Shown piece after piece: positions 38,778 to 47,766 of a DNA stretch of 64,000 nucleotides. The stretch comes from Shouchella lonarensis. Lineage in GTDB: Bacteria > Bacillota > Bacilli > Bacillales > Bacillaceae_D. Numbering within the stretch: the stretch's first letter is position 1; each line of letters opens with the position of its first letter. The notes beneath the pieces are model-generated. The model did no database searches and was not told the DNA's origin. It saw nothing but the letters and a program-made list of their open reading frames with translations. The position numbers and the translations under genes are program-made. Location: the NCBI RefSeq assembly GCF_900096965.1, contig NZ_FMYM01000002.1, positions 62,001 to 126,000 on the forward strand, read 5' to 3'.

Positions 38778-38837
38778 TTCGCTTATGTGAGGAAAACTCT
38801 GTTTCGCAAGATGCAGGGCAAAAGGAGTTGAAACAAC

Positions 38838-39080
38838 ATGAAAACAGAAATTCATCCAACATATCAAAAGGTCGTTTTTATGGATACAAGTACGGGCTTT
38901 AAGTTTTTGACAGGTTCAACACGTGGTTCTAGTGAAACGATTGAGTGGGAAGACGGTAATACGTACCCATTGATTAAAGTGGAGATTTCATCTGATTCAC
39001 ACCCATTCTACACTGGGAAACAGAAGCTTGCTGATGCTGGTGGGCGTGTAGACCGTTTCAAAAAGAAATACAATCTTTAA
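38838..39080 (+). CDS. rpmE2: Ribosomal protein L31, type B (zinc-free)
   Basis: 80 residues. It has no cysteine at all, so it is the C-minus (type B, YtiA-like) form rather than the zinc-binding RpmE that follows rho in B. subtilis. Signatures are [30 protein letters not shown] and [17 protein letters not shown] lies eight bases before the ATG. In B. subtilis the type B gene is Zur-repressed; the visible vegetative promoter here has no obvious Zur box. Confidence 0.95.
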   Translation: MKTEIHPTYQKVVFMDTSTGFKFLTGSTRGSSETIEWEDGNTYPLIKVEISSDSHPFYTGKQKLADAGGRVDRFKKKYNL

Positions 39081-39104
39081 GCGCGATTGCTTTTGCATAT
39101 TGAG

Positions 39105-39135
39105 AACAGGCAGAGAACATTTTGCCTGTTTTTTT
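39105..39135 (+). terminator. Intrinsic terminator of rpmE2
   Basis: AACAGGCA (39105-39112) pairs with TGCCTGTT (39123-39130), then a T-run to 39135. Confidence 0.88.
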
Positions 39136-39166
39136 ATGTATACTAGTGCTAGCTGGGGGGAGAAGA

Positions 39167-39751
39167 TTGGCGCAACTATTTTTTAAATATGGGGCAATGA
39201 ATAGCGGTAAGTCGATTGAAATTTTAAAGGTCGCTCATAATTATGAGGAGCAGCATAAACGGGTGTTATTGTTTACGTCAGCTATAGACACGCGGGATGA
39301 AGTAGGATATGTTTCGAGTCGAATTGGTTTACGGCGAAAGGTCATCCCGATTTTTCCCGATACCGATATTTTTGCTGCCGTTGAAAGCAGTGATGAAAAG
39401 CCCTATTGTGTGCTCATTGATGAGGTGCAGTTTTTACATAAAGAACATGTGTTACAGCTTGCAGCGATTGTTGATAGACTTGATATTCCGGTAATGGGAT
39501 TTGGGTTAAAAAATGACTTTCAAAACGAGATGTTTGAAGGCAGTAAATATATGTTGACATATGCAGATAAAATTGAGGAGATGAAAACGATCTGCTGGTT
39601 TTGTCATAAAAAAGCCATTATGAATCTGCGAGTCGATGACGATGGACAGCCTGTTTATACAGGGGAGCAAATTAAAATTGGCGGCAATGATTTATATTAC
39701 CCTGTCTGTCGAAAATGTCATGCGGCGCCACCGCTCCGTATAAAATCATAA
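39167..39751 (+). CDS. tdk: Thymidine kinase
   Basis: Salvage phosphorylation of thymidine, type II kinase. 194 residues from a TTG at 39167 preceded by GGGGGGAG; no ATG fits the family start [17 protein letters not shown]-loop GAMNSGKS (9-16), Walker B-like VLIDEVQFL, lasso-domain zinc cysteines in CWFCHKKA and CRKC near the C-terminus, and the substrate tyrosine loop before them. Follows rpmE2 as in Bacillus. Confidence 0.94.
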   Translation: MAQLFFKYGAMNSGKSIEILKVAHNYEEQHKRVLLFTSAIDTRDEVGYVSSRIGLRRKVIPIFPDTDIFAAVESSDEKPYCVLIDEVQFLHKEHVLQLAAIVDRLDIPVMGFGLKNDFQNEMFEGSKYMLTYADKIEEMKTICWFCHKKAIMNLRVDDDGQPVYTGEQIKIGGNDLYYPVCRKCHAAPPLRIKS

Positions 39752-39816
39752 CGTTTCCTGATTTCTGGGTATGCTATAAGTGCCGAATTACGGCGAGCAT
39801 GTCTAGGGGGGACACG

Positions 39817-40242
39817 ATGAAGAAGATAGTGGGATGTTTATTAGCAGCAGTGATTGGTTTAAGTGGCTGTGTCACACAAGCAGATGCCGACCGGATCAAC
39901 CATGATCGGTTGACCGGCCAAGGGGCATTTGGGCCTGGCCCGCTCAACTTTGAGCATATGAAAGATGAATGGCATGATCCACGCTTGACGAACACGGGCA
40001 CAAGCTATAAAACACCGACATATCCTCAACATACGCTAGAAGATGATGTGGACCAAGTGGTGCAAGTCATTGAGCGTCAAGGATTTCGCTCCGGGTTTGC
40101 CTTTTTAAATGGCGCCCAAGTGTATGTCAAAGTGTATCCAAAAGCGGATTGGGATGAGCAAGAGACAAAGCAACAAATGCGACAACTGGATCGTACGTTG
40201 AAGCAAGTCGTTCCACGCTATGATGTGCACGTAAGACGGTAA
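39817..40242 (+). CDS. Small lipoprotein, possibly YhcN/YlaJ-like
   Basis: 141 residues from ATG 39817, preceded by AGGGGGGAC. Signal with lipobox LSGC (Cys about 18). The mature part is polar, with a C-terminal segment FAFLNGAQVYVKVYPKADW followed by basic heptads ending VRR. The V-Y-V-K-V core resembles the conserved block of YhcN/YlaJ spore lipoproteins, but the match is short and I am unsure. Not present in B. subtilis between tdk and prfA. Confidence 0.7.
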   Translation: MKKIVGCLLAAVIGLSGCVTQADADRINHDRLTGQGAFGPGPLNFEHMKDEWHDPRLTNTGTSYKTPTYPQHTLEDDVDQVVQVIERQGFRSGFAFLNGAQVYVKVYPKADWDEQETKQQMRQLDRTLKQVVPRYDVHVRR

Positions 40243-40245
40243 AAG

Positions 40246-40294
40246 AAGTAGGACCTAGGCAACGTACTCATCTTGCCCGAGGTCCTGCTTTTAC
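40246..40294. terminator. Bidirectional terminator (lipoprotein / CoA-disulfide reductase)
   Basis: AAGTAGGACCTAGGCAA (40246-40262) pairs with TTGCCCGAGGTCCTGCTT (40273-40290) with a few mismatches, T-rich on both sides. Confidence 0.75.
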
Positions 40295-41610
40295 TTGCGT
40301 CTTCTAGCCGTTTGTTGGAGCGGATCCCATACCGTGTTAAAAGGTGGGGCATAACTGAGATCAAGTGTCTCTATTGTTTCCATTGTTGCACCGTGGTGAA
40401 GTGCGGTCGCAAGGACATCGACGCGTTTGTCAACACCAGCGGTTCCGAGGAATTCTCCGCCTAATATTCGTTCCGTTGTCGCGTCATAATGAAGACGGAT
40501 TGAAATTGGTTTGTGACCTGGATAATAGGGGGCAATGTGCGGTAAGGTGGCTTCAACACTTTGGTAGTCATAAGCTTTATCGTCTAATTCTTTTGTAGAT
40601 AGTCCGCTGCGCCCAACCACAAGGTCAAAAAACTGATAAATTTGGGTACCAACAATACCTGAAAACGATTTGTGTACTCCGCACATATTTAACCCGGCAA
40701 CACGTCCTTGTTTATTTGCGTGTGTCCCAAGTGGAAAATAGGTTGCACGCTCACTGACGCGATGAAATTGGGTAGCACAATCTCCTGCGGCGTAAACGTG
40801 TGGGATATTCGTTTGCATGTATGGGTCAACACGAACGGCACCACTCCTATGTAGGGCGATACAGGTGTTTTCTAAAAATGTCGTGTTCGGACGAATACCA
40901 ACCGCAATGATGACTTGATCGGTTTCGATCTGCTGGACATTTGTATGAACGGTTGTGACGAAATGAGCTTCATTGCCGCTAAATCCAGTTACTTGTTCGT
41001 TTAAAATGACGCGGATCCCTTCTGATTGAGCTTTGTTATAAAGTTGCTCATTCATGTCTTTACTCAGGTCAGAGACAAGTTGGTGGGATCGTTGGATTAA
41101 GATGACACCATGCTGCTTTTTTCTTAAGTTTTCAGCCACTTCAAGGCCAATCGCGCCGGCCCCAATGACAGTAATCGTTTGTTGTTTTCGTTCAAGCGCT
41201 CCGGCGATCTTTTGTGCGTCATCAATTGTTTTTAAAGTATGAATGCCTGTGAGGGTCGTATTTTCCCAATCAGGGATAATAGGGCTTGCACCAGAAGCAA
41301 TGAGTAGACGGTCAAAGGCAATAGAGAAATTCTCCCCGGAAACCGTTTTATTCACAGTGTCAATTGACTGCACATCATGATTTGTCCGGGCGTCAATGCG
41401 GTACTTTGTCCGGTATGTGTTGGCGTCGCGGGCGATGAGTTTGTCTATCGATGAAATAGCTCCGCCAATCCAGTATGGTAAGCCACATTGCGCGTAAGAG
41501 TAATGCTCACCACGTTCTAGCACAGTGATTTCGGCATCTTGCTGATGTCTAAAAATTTGCATCGCCGCACTCATGCCAGCTGCGTCGCCACCAATAATTA
41601 CATATTTCAT
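40291..41610 (-). CDS. CoA-disulfide reductase / NADH oxidase-like flavoprotein
   Basis: FAD-dependent pyridine nucleotide-disulfide oxidoreductase with one active-site cysteine. 439 residues from ATG 41610 (GGGGGAGG upstream). FAD motif VIIGGDAAGMSAAMQ at the N-terminus, redox Cys42 in YAQCGLPYWIGG, NAD motif VIGAGAIGLEVAENL and VYAAGDCATQFH. Cys42 with this spacing is typical of CoA-disulfide reductases and NADH oxidases; thiol homeostasis or oxygen removal are both possible. Opposite strand to its neighbours and absent here in B. subtilis. Confidence 0.85.
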   Translation of the reverse strand: MKYVIIGGDAAGMSAAMQIFRHQQDAEITVLERGEHYSYAQCGLPYWIGGAISSIDKLIARDANTYRTKYRIDARTNHDVQSIDTVNKTVSGENFSIAFDRLLIASGASPIIPDWENTTLTGIHTLKTIDDAQKIAGALERKQQTITVIGAGAIGLEVAENLRKKQHGVILIQRSHQLVSDLSKDMNEQLYNKAQSEGIRVILNEQVTGFSGNEAHFVTTVHTNVQQIETDQVIIAVGIRPNTTFLENTCIALHRSGAVRVDPYMQTNIPHVYAAGDCATQFHRVSERATYFPLGTHANKQGRVAGLNMCGVHKSFSGIVGTQIYQFFDLVVGRSGLSTKELDDKAYDYQSVEATLPHIAPYYPGHKPISIRLHYDATTERILGGEFLGTAGVDKRVDVLATALHHGATMETIETLDLSYAPPFNTVWDPLQQTARRRK

Positions 41611-41683
41611 GTGTATGCCTCCCCCTTCTGTTTCCATTATACCCGAAAGCAGTTAGCAAAAACCGTGAACAGACACGCTGTCA

Positions 41684-41713
41684 TTGACCATGTCACGCGT
41701 CGTGTACTATAAT
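41684..41713 (+). promoter_or_regulatory. Sigma-A promoter for prfA-prmC
   Basis: TTGACC (41684-41689), 18-base spacer, TATAAT (41708-41713), 38 bases before prfA. Confidence 0.8.
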
Positions 41714-41751
41714 AACAGAAAAGAGATGGCGATTGATAATGAGGTGAAGTG

Positions 41752-42825
41752 GTGTTAGATCGATTACAAGCAGTAGAGGATCGTTATGATTATTTAAATG
41801 AGCAATTAAGTGATCCTGCTGTCATTAGTGATGCGAAAAAGCTGCGAGAGTATTCTAAGGAGCAAGCTGATATAGAAGAAACCGTTCAAGCCTACCGTAC
41901 GTATAAAGAAGTAACCAAACAGTATGAAGACGCCAAAGCGATGCTGGCAGAGAAACTTGATGCGGAGATGCACGAGATGGTGAAAGAAGAGCTGAGTGAG
42001 CTCGGGGGACAGCGTGAAGCATTAAGTGCCCAGTTGAAAGTATTACTTTTGCCGAAAGACCCGAACGACGATAAAAATGTCATCATTGAGATTCGTGGTG
42101 CGGCCGGTGGCGATGAAGCGCAACTGTTTGCCGGAGACTTGTACAAAATGTACCATCGCTATGCCGAAGCGCAAGGATGGAAAATTGAAGTCATTGAAGC
42201 GAATGCAACGGAGCTTGGTGGCTATAAAGAAATTATTTTTATGGTTAATGGAAAAGGGGCCTATTCAAAATTAAAGTATGAAAATGGTGCTCATCGTGTG
42301 CAACGCGTGCCGCAAACGGAGTCCGGCGGTCGTATTCATACATCTACAGCAACTGTTGCTGTTCTTCCTGAAGCAGAGGAAGTGGAGATTGATATTCATG
42401 AAAAAGATATTCGGGTAGATACGTTTGCCTCAAGCGGGCCGGGTGGGCAAAGTGTAAACACCACGATGTCAGCTGTTCGCTTAACGCATTTACCAACGAA
42501 TACAGTCGTCTCGTGCCAAGACGAGAAGTCACAAATTAAAAATAAAGATAAAGCAATGAAGGTACTTCGTGCGCGCATTTTTGATAAAGTGCAACAAGAA
42601 GCAGAAGCAGAATATGCAGCAACCCGGAAACTTGCTGTTGGAACGGGTGATCGCTCAGAGCGAATTCGTACGTACAATTTCCCACAAAGTCGTGTAACGG
42701 ATCATCGCATTGGTTTAACGTTGCAAAAGCTAGAGCAAATTTTACAAGGAAAGCTCGATGAAGTGATTGATGCCCTTGTTGTTGCTGATCAAGCTGAGGC
42801 GATGAATAAGGCGGAACAAGGATGA
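41752..42825 (+). CDS. prfA: Peptide chain release factor 1
   Basis: Terminates translation at UAA/UAG. 357 residues from the GTG at 41752, whose upstream GAGGTGA is better spaced than for the adjacent GTG at 41749. Codon-recognition PxT motif is PQT (187-189), and the peptidyl-transferase GGQ is at 231-233 in [10 protein letters not shown]. Overlaps prmC by four bases, so the factor is made with the methylase that modifies its GGQ glutamine. Confidence 0.96.
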   Translation: MLDRLQAVEDRYDYLNEQLSDPAVISDAKKLREYSKEQADIEETVQAYRTYKEVTKQYEDAKAMLAEKLDAEMHEMVKEELSELGGQREALSAQLKVLLLPKDPNDDKNVIIEIRGAAGGDEAQLFAGDLYKMYHRYAEAQGWKIEVIEANATELGGYKEIIFMVNGKGAYSKLKYENGAHRVQRVPQTESGGRIHTSTATVAVLPEAEEVEIDIHEKDIRVDTFASSGPGGQSVNTTMSAVRLTHLPTNTVVSCQDEKSQIKNKDKAMKVLRARIFDKVQQEAEAEYAATRKLAVGTGDRSERIRTYNFPQSRVTDHRIGLTLQKLEQILQGKLDEVIDALVVADQAEAMNKAEQG

Positions 42826-43670
42826 CGGTCCGTATTTATGAAGCTCTTCGCTGGGCTTCTTCTTTTTTGCAGGCGAACAATTTAGAGGAACCAGCGGGGG
42901 AATGGCTGCTGCTGCATCATACAAAATACAGTCGCGCTCAGTTGTTGTCGCGCTTGCATGATCTACTTCCAGAAACAACTTGGCAGGCGTTCCAAGCGGA
43001 TGTTAAGACGCTTCAAACAGGGATACCCGTGCAATATATTGTTGGATATGAACAATTTTATGGGCGAACCTTTGCGGTCAATCAAGATGTACTCATTCCG
43101 CGACCAGAGACCGAGGAGTTAATTATTCATGTGTTGCAACGAATGCCCAGCCGTCCGCTCAAAGTGCTCGACGTCGGTACAGGAAGTGGTGTGATTGCGA
43201 CAACATTAAAATTAGAACGGCCTGATTGTGAAATCACTGCAATTGATATATCAGACACGGCCTTACACGTAGCGAAGGAGAATGCAAAGAACCTTGGCGC
43301 AGATGTCCGGTTTCTTAGTGGTGATTTAGTCGCGCCGGTGATTGGCCAACAATTTGATGTGATCGTTTCTAATCCACCTTACATTGCAACAGGAGAAAAA
43401 GAATACTTAGCCACCCAAGTAAAAGATTTTGAGCCAGAGACAGCATTGTTTGCCGGTCAAGATGGTCTTGACGTTTATCGTCGCCTTGCGAGTGAGCTCC
43501 AAGCCGTGGCGAAGCCTTCGTTTCTCATTGCATTAGAAATTGGTGCAAACCAAGGAGAGCAAGTGAAACGATTGTTTGCCGCCACGTTTCAAGCCGCTGC
43601 CATTGATATTGTGTATGATATAAACGGCAAAGATCGGATTGTGTTGGTTAACAGGACGAGCAATCAATAA
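42822..43670 (+). CDS. prmC: Release factor glutamine methyltransferase
   Basis: SAM-dependent N5-methylation of the GGQ glutamine of release factors. 282 residues. SAM-binding [14 protein letters not shown] (116-129) and catalytic NPPY at 184-187. N-terminal helical release-factor-binding domain includes [14 protein letters not shown]. Starts inside the prfA stop (ATGA). Confidence 0.95.
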   Translation: MTVRIYEALRWASSFLQANNLEEPAGEWLLLHHTKYSRAQLLSRLHDLLPETTWQAFQADVKTLQTGIPVQYIVGYEQFYGRTFAVNQDVLIPRPETEELIIHVLQRMPSRPLKVLDVGTGSGVIATTLKLERPDCEITAIDISDTALHVAKENAKNLGADVRFLSGDLVAPVIGQQFDVIVSNPPYIATGEKEYLATQVKDFEPETALFAGQDGLDVYRRLASELQAVAKPSFLIALEIGANQGEQVKRLFAATFQAAAIDIVYDINGKDRIVLVNRTSNQ

Positions 43671-43689
43671 AACTGTCGAACGATTTCTC

Positions 43690-43719
43690 GTTTAAATACC
43701 GTCCTCACTGTTCAGACTG
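43690..43719 (+). promoter_or_regulatory. Predicted sigma-F promoter for spoIIR
   Basis: GTTTA (43690-43694), 15 bases, GTTCAGACTG (43710-43719). The -35 fits sigma-F consensus GYWTA fully and the -10 fits GGnRAnAMTW at most informative positions but misses the second G, R and W. spoIIR is a sigma-F gene in B. subtilis. Confidence 0.45.
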
Positions 43720-43736
43720 ATGGATGAGAGGACGGT
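43698..43736 (+). repeat. Inverted repeat sequestering the spoIIR ribosome site
   Basis: ACCGTCCTC (43698-43706) and GAGGACGGT (43728-43736) are exact complements. The downstream arm contains the spoIIR Shine-Dalgarno region; the upstream arm lies in the promoter spacer, ahead of the predicted transcript start (about 43726). Confidence 0.65.
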
Positions 43737-43743
43737 GCGAACG

Positions 43744-44370
43744 ATGAAGCCAAGAGCAATCATTTATTTATTCATTTCTTTATGTGTGACATTAATGAGC
43801 TGGGAAGCACAAAATGCCCAGGCAGAGAGAGCTTTTCATGAAGAAGTATCAGCGGAAGAAGCGATCCGTTTACGCATTTTAGCGGACAGTGATTCGATTG
43901 CGGATCAAGCAGTGAAACGGGAGATTCGTGATGAAGTCAATGTAGAAGTGACGAAATGGGTAGATGACTTAACAGATATGAAAGAAGCGGAAGCAATCAT
44001 GGAGAGTCGTCTAGATGAAATTGAAGAGATTGTAGCAGCAGTGTTAGCACGTCGGGACCTTGAGCAAACATATACCGTCTCCCTTGAGGAAACGCAATTC
44101 CCAACGAAGCTGTATGGTAATATGGTTTACCCTGCTGGAATATATAAAGCATTGCTCATCACATTAGGTGAAGGACAAGGTGAGAATTGGTGGTGTGTAC
44201 TATTTCCACCACTATGTTTTGTAGATATGGAACATGGTGAAGCGGTGGAACAAGCGGAAGATACGGAGGAGACAGAAGAGCTACAAGAAGAAGTGCAACA
44301 AGAAGAGGTGGAAACGTCATTTTTCTTTGTCGATTTCTTCACGTCACTTTGGGAGCAAATATTTGGATAG
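43744..44370 (+). CDS. spoIIR: Stage II sporulation protein R
   Basis: Forespore-made secreted signal that activates SpoIIGA to process pro-sigma-E in the mother cell. 208 residues from ATG 43744; the ATG at 43720 lies before the expected transcript start. N-terminal export signal (about 1-30), then RLRILADSDSIADQAVKREI and the C-terminal block VYPAGIYKALLITLGEGQG-ENWWCVLFPPLCF, diagnostic of SpoIIR. The tail is unusually acidic (runs of Glu/Gln, about 170-190) before a hydrophobic end. Confidence 0.93.
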   Translation: MKPRAIIYLFISLCVTLMSWEAQNAQAERAFHEEVSAEEAIRLRILADSDSIADQAVKREIRDEVNVEVTKWVDDLTDMKEAEAIMESRLDEIEEIVAAVLARRDLEQTYTVSLEETQFPTKLYGNMVYPAGIYKALLITLGEGQGENWWCVLFPPLCFVDMEHGEAVEQAEDTEETEELQEEVQQEEVETSFFFVDFFTSLWEQIFG

Positions 44371-44427
44371 TGCTATTTGCGTAACTGTGATCATACGTTA
44401 TCAATAGTGTAGTGAAAAGGAGGACGT

Positions 44428-44880
44428 ATGATGGGGATGGCTGTGAGGAAAATGGAAGAGACAGACTTGCTAGCTGTACAAGCAATGCTGGCACGTGCGC
44501 GTGTAGAAACAAAAATTGAGCAAAAGGCTTGCGATCAATTTGTTGTCATTGAAAATGAAGAAGGCACACTGGTTGGTACAGTCGGTTTAGAGAAAACGGG
44601 AACATACGGTTTGTTACGTACGCTCGTTCTTGATGCAGAAAAAACATATCCGGCAATGATGATTGAGTTTTTGCAAGTATGTATTGCTTACGCACAAGCT
44701 GAAGGAGTAGAAACCTTGTTTGCGGTGAGCGCGGGAGAAATGGCATTACTTTCGGCACTTGGTTTTACAAAGGTGACACGAGAAATGTTGCCAACAGAGA
44801 TTGCACAATTAGATCATTATCAACAAGTAACACAGACGGAAGATGCCACGACGTGGTGTTACAGTTGTTCACCAGAGTAA
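44428..44880 (+). CDS. ywlB: GNAT-family N-acetyltransferase, YwlB-like
   Basis: 150 residues. GGAGG lies four bases before the ATG. Weak GNAT features: VRKMEETDLLAVQAML at the N-terminus, LLRTLVLDAEK in the motif A region and SALGFTKVTREMLP near the end, where classical GNATs have the LYxxxGF segment. The acetyl-CoA loop (Q/RxxGxG) is degenerate. It occupies the place of B. subtilis ywlB between spoIIR and ywlC. Substrate unknown. Confidence 0.78.
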   Translation: MMGMAVRKMEETDLLAVQAMLARARVETKIEQKACDQFVVIENEEGTLVGTVGLEKTGTYGLLRTLVLDAEKTYPAMMIEFLQVCIAYAQAEGVETLFAVSAGEMALLSALGFTKVTREMLPTEIAQLDHYQQVTQTEDATTWCYSCSPE

Positions 44881-44905
44881 GAAACACGAACAGTTTGTGA
44901 GAATG

Positions 44906-45003
44906 TGTGGATGTGTGGATAAAAAACGAGCATCGTGGACTCATATATGAGGAAAAGCTGAGTATATCAACTTATGAACAGGTTATCCACAGTCTGTGGG
45001 TAA
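44906..45003. promoter_or_regulatory. DnaA-box cluster upstream of ywlC
   Basis: Perfect boxes TGTGGATAA (44914-44922, reverse) and TTATCCACA (44983-44991, forward); TGTGGGTAA (44995-45003, reverse) has one mismatch and TGTGGATGT (44906-44914) two. They lie in the non-coding stretch 44881-45086. B. subtilis has a DnaA-bound cluster at ywlC. Confidence 0.8.
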
Positions 45004-45086
45004 TCTTTTTTCTCCGGTATATCTTTACTTATACCATTGCCGTCTAACGTTAAAACGACTGATACATAAGGGATTTAATCATATGG

Positions 45087-46163
45087 ATGCGAGCGGTAAA
45101 CATGAAAAAGAAGAGGCGAACAGTTGTGAGTTATAAACAAACGAAAGTATGGACTGTGGATATAAGTCAAAAGCATATCGCACAAAGCGCAGCAATAAAG
45201 GAAGCTGCTTTGTGGATAAGAGAAGGAAAGACGGTTGCGTTCCCGACAGAAACAGTGTATGGCCTCGGAGCGAATGCTTTGTCCGAGGTCGCAGTCGCAA
45301 ACATTTTTATGGCAAAAGGTCGTCCAAGTGATAACCCCCTTATTGTACACATTGGTGATAAGAAACAATTAACGAATTTGGTGACTAAAGTGCCATCGCA
45401 TGCCACACAACTTATGGAAGCATTTTGGCCAGGAGCGTTAACACTGATCTTACATTCAAAAGAGATTGTCGCTAAAAATGTGTCTGCTGGATTAAATACA
45501 ATTGCCGTACGCATGCCAGATCATCCTGTCGCATTGGCGCTACTACAAACGTCTGATGTGCCAGTAGCAGCGCCAAGCGCAAATTTATCGGGCCGACCAT
45601 CGCCGACAAACGCTGCGCATGTGTTAGCGGATTTAAGCGGGGCGATTGATGGCATCGTTGATGCGGGTATAACAGGGATCGGTGTAGAATCGACCGTACT
45701 TGATGTGACGGGCACGCAACCGGTATTGTATCGCCCAGGTGGTGTGTCGCGAGAAGAAATTGAAGCGGTTGTCGGAAAGATTGATGTTGATCCATCTTTA
45801 AAGGGGCAGGTCGTTGTGCCAAAGTCTCCGGGCATGAAATATACCCATTATGCACCGAAAGCAAAAGTGGTGTTAGTGGATGAAGCAAGCGTGCTGAAAT
45901 GTGAAGTAAAAGCGGCGCGGGCGCGTGGCGAACGTGTTGGAATCTTTGCGACACGTGGAGAAATAGACTATGAGGCCGACGTCATTATCAAAGGAAAAAG
46001 TTTGGCGCACGTAGCCCAAATGTTATACGCATCATTACGGCGCTTTGACGAGGAAAACGTCACAGTCATTTATGTGGAGACCGTTCCGGAAATAGGTATT
46101 GGCCTTGCCATCATGAATCGCCTCGAAAAAGCAGCTGGCGGACGGATGATTTCGAAAAAGTAG
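45087..46163 (+). CDS. ywlC: L-threonylcarbamoyladenylate synthase (Sua5/YwlC)
   Basis: Makes threonylcarbamoyl-AMP for the universal t6A37 tRNA modification. 358 residues from ATG 45087; ATG 45102 or GTG 45126 are equally possible because no start has a good ribosome site. YrdC domain: FPTETVYGLGANA, KGRPSDNPLIVHI, PSANLSGRPSPT and STVLDV; then the C-terminal Sua5 domain after the linker SPGMKYTHYAPKA. DnaA boxes upstream may tie expression to replication initiation. Confidence 0.92.
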   Translation: MRAVNMKKKRRTVVSYKQTKVWTVDISQKHIAQSAAIKEAALWIREGKTVAFPTETVYGLGANALSEVAVANIFMAKGRPSDNPLIVHIGDKKQLTNLVTKVPSHATQLMEAFWPGALTLILHSKEIVAKNVSAGLNTIAVRMPDHPVALALLQTSDVPVAAPSANLSGRPSPTNAAHVLADLSGAIDGIVDAGITGIGVESTVLDVTGTQPVLYRPGGVSREEIEAVVGKIDVDPSLKGQVVVPKSPGMKYTHYAPKAKVVLVDEASVLKCEVKAARARGERVGIFATRGEIDYEADVIIKGKSLAHVAQMLYASLRRFDEENVTVIYVETVPEIGIGLAIMNRLEKAAGGRMISKK

Positions 46164-46226
46164 TCTCGTCCTTCAGGTACCGTCATATACTCAGGTGAGC
46201 ACGTTCTTTCAAAAGGGTGTGATGAC

Positions 46227-46769
46227 GTGGATGAGTTGATGACAATCGGACTGATGGCTGCAGCGTTAGGGATGGATGCTTTCTCATTAACGCTCGGAAT
46301 GGGCATGCTAGGCTTAAAGGCTGGACAAGTTATTCGGATTGGGGCCGCAATTGGTGGGTTTCATGTTGCGATGCCGCTTGCGGGAATATTTATTGGGAAG
46401 TGGGTCACGTCCCGCTTTGACATGATCGCCTTGTATGTAGGTGGTGGATTGTTAGTTGTCATGGGTTTACAAATGATTTTAGCGTCCTTTTCAAAAAATG
46501 GTGTGAATCAGTTACATCCATTTGGTTTTGGACTCTTTTTACTTGCGCTTGGTGTGAGCATCGATAGTTTCTCGATCGGTTTATCGCTTGGCATTTTAGG
46601 CGCAAAAACTTTGGTGACCGTAGCGTTAATCGGTTTCATGAGTATGATCCTTTCTTGGGGAGGTCTCATGCTAGGCAATCGATTTCATCGTTATATAGGT
46701 GTTTACAGTGAGCGGCTAGGTGGCTGCATTTTACTTGGATTCGGTCTGCAAATGATGTTGCCGCTGTGA
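46227..46769 (+). CDS. mntP: Manganese efflux pump MntP
   Basis: Six-helix Mn2+ exporter, 180 residues, GTG start with AAGGGTGTGA upstream. The two family motifs with membrane aspartates are ALGMDAFSLTLGMG (about 13-26) and GVSIDSFSIGLSLG (about 110-123). Same position as B. subtilis mntP (ywlD), where MntR and a Mn riboswitch elsewhere act; no yybP-ykoY element is visible in the 63 bases upstream. Confidence 0.92.
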   Translation: MDELMTIGLMAAALGMDAFSLTLGMGMLGLKAGQVIRIGAAIGGFHVAMPLAGIFIGKWVTSRFDMIALYVGGGLLVVMGLQMILASFSKNGVNQLHPFGFGLFLLALGVSIDSFSIGLSLGILGAKTLVTVALIGFMSMILSWGGLMLGNRFHRYIGVYSERLGGCILLGFGLQMMLPL

Positions 46770-46832
46770 TTTAGCGGACGTGGTGATTTATGTTACACTA
46801 AAAGCATGAGTATAGGATGGAAGGTGGAAACA

Positions 46833-47276
46833 ATGAAAAAACGCATTTTATTTGTTTGCACAGGAAATACATGCCGTTCACCGTTGGCAGCGGCTTTTTT
46901 ACAGAAACTATCAGATGCATACGAAGTCCAATCGGCAGGGGTGTTTGCGCAAGACGGCAGCCCGATGTCAGACGGCTCACAACATGTCCTCCAAAAACGC
47001 GGGATCACGTGTGATCACGAAGCGCAATTAGTGACCACGGCACTTGTGGACTGGGCTGACCTTATTTTAACGATGTCACATAACCATAAGGTTTACTTGC
47101 AGAGTCAGTATGTAGATGTCAATGATATTTTCACGTTAAAAGAATTCATTGGTGCTGACCAGTTGGATATTGCTGATCCGTTTGGACAAGCTGCGTCTGT
47201 TTATGAAGAAACGGCTTTAGAAATTGAAGAAGCATTAAAGCAATTTATTGAAAAAGATAACGGGAAAAATACGTAA
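46833..47276 (+). CDS. ywlE: Protein-arginine-phosphatase YwlE
   Basis: Low-molecular-weight phosphatase that removes the McsB phosphoarginine mark. 147 residues from ATG 46833 (AAGGTGG upstream). P-loop CTGNTCRSP with nucleophile Cys9, Arg15 and the specificity Thr13 (Thr11 in B. subtilis) that selects phosphoarginine over phosphotyrosine. General acid Asp lies in IADPFGQAASVYEE. Confidence 0.93.
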   Translation: MKKRILFVCTGNTCRSPLAAAFLQKLSDAYEVQSAGVFAQDGSPMSDGSQHVLQKRGITCDHEAQLVTTALVDWADLILTMSHNHKVYLQSQYVDVNDIFTLKEFIGADQLDIADPFGQAASVYEETALEIEEALKQFIEKDNGKNT

Positions 47277-47304
47277 GGTCTCCGGATGAGTAAAGTGGAG
47301 ACCT
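47276..47304. terminator. Hairpin between convergent ywlE and DUF4363 gene
   Basis: AGGTCTCC (47276-47283) pairs with GGAGACCT (47297-47304); flanks ACGTA/GCGTA extend it. No T-run, so strength is uncertain. Confidence 0.5.
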
Positions 47305-47313
47305 GCGTACATA

Positions 47314-47673
47314 TTACAGCGTGTAAATGGTGTGAAGGCGATAAGCAATTTGTTCCAAGCCAATGAGGCATTCAAATGCATCTTCTTCCTCAGCGCTAAT
47401 ATAGAAATGTTTGATTTCAAGTTCTATATCATGATAATCCTCTAACTCCCCTAATAATTGCATTTTCCACTTTTGATTGTCGTAGTTTGTTTGAAATGTA
47501 TCCATCTTCGCGCGGACTGTCATCCATTCTTCTTTCTCTACGTGCTGTTTCATTTCGGTGACTGCTGTAAACAGTGCTTCGTCTCTGTCTGTTTTAAATA
47601 GATCGCCGACATTGCAGCCAGATAAGAATAAGATGAGGAAAAGCGCGCCAAGTAAGTAGCGAGTTTTTTTCAA
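47314..47673 (-). CDS. DUF4363-type lipoprotein
   Basis: 119 residues from the TTG at 47673: GAGGAGG lies six bases upstream and overlaps the in-frame ATGs at 47688 and 47679. Signal peptide MKKTRYLLGALFLILFLSGC with lipobox LSGC. The mature part is a helical acidic domain with W (WMTVRAKMDTFQTNYDNQKWK), typical of DUF4363. Divergent from a DUF421 (YetF) gene, a partnership common in Bacillaceae. Function unknown. Confidence 0.8.
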   Translation of the reverse strand: MKKTRYLLGALFLILFLSGCNVGDLFKTDRDEALFTAVTEMKQHVEKEEWMTVRAKMDTFQTNYDNQKWKMQLLGELEDYHDIELEIKHFYISAEEEDAFECLIGLEQIAYRLHTIYTL

Positions 47674-47766
47674 AGTCATCCTCCTCATTTTCTTTGTGCA
47701 TGCTTTCTGTTAGTTTGCCCAATAATAAGCGAAAATCATTCGTTTTTTAGAGACGAGGAGGATTGT

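Noticed and set aside
46164-46226. A manganese (yybP-ykoY) riboswitch before mntP
   Set aside because: The gap is only 63 bases and shows none of the conserved helices.
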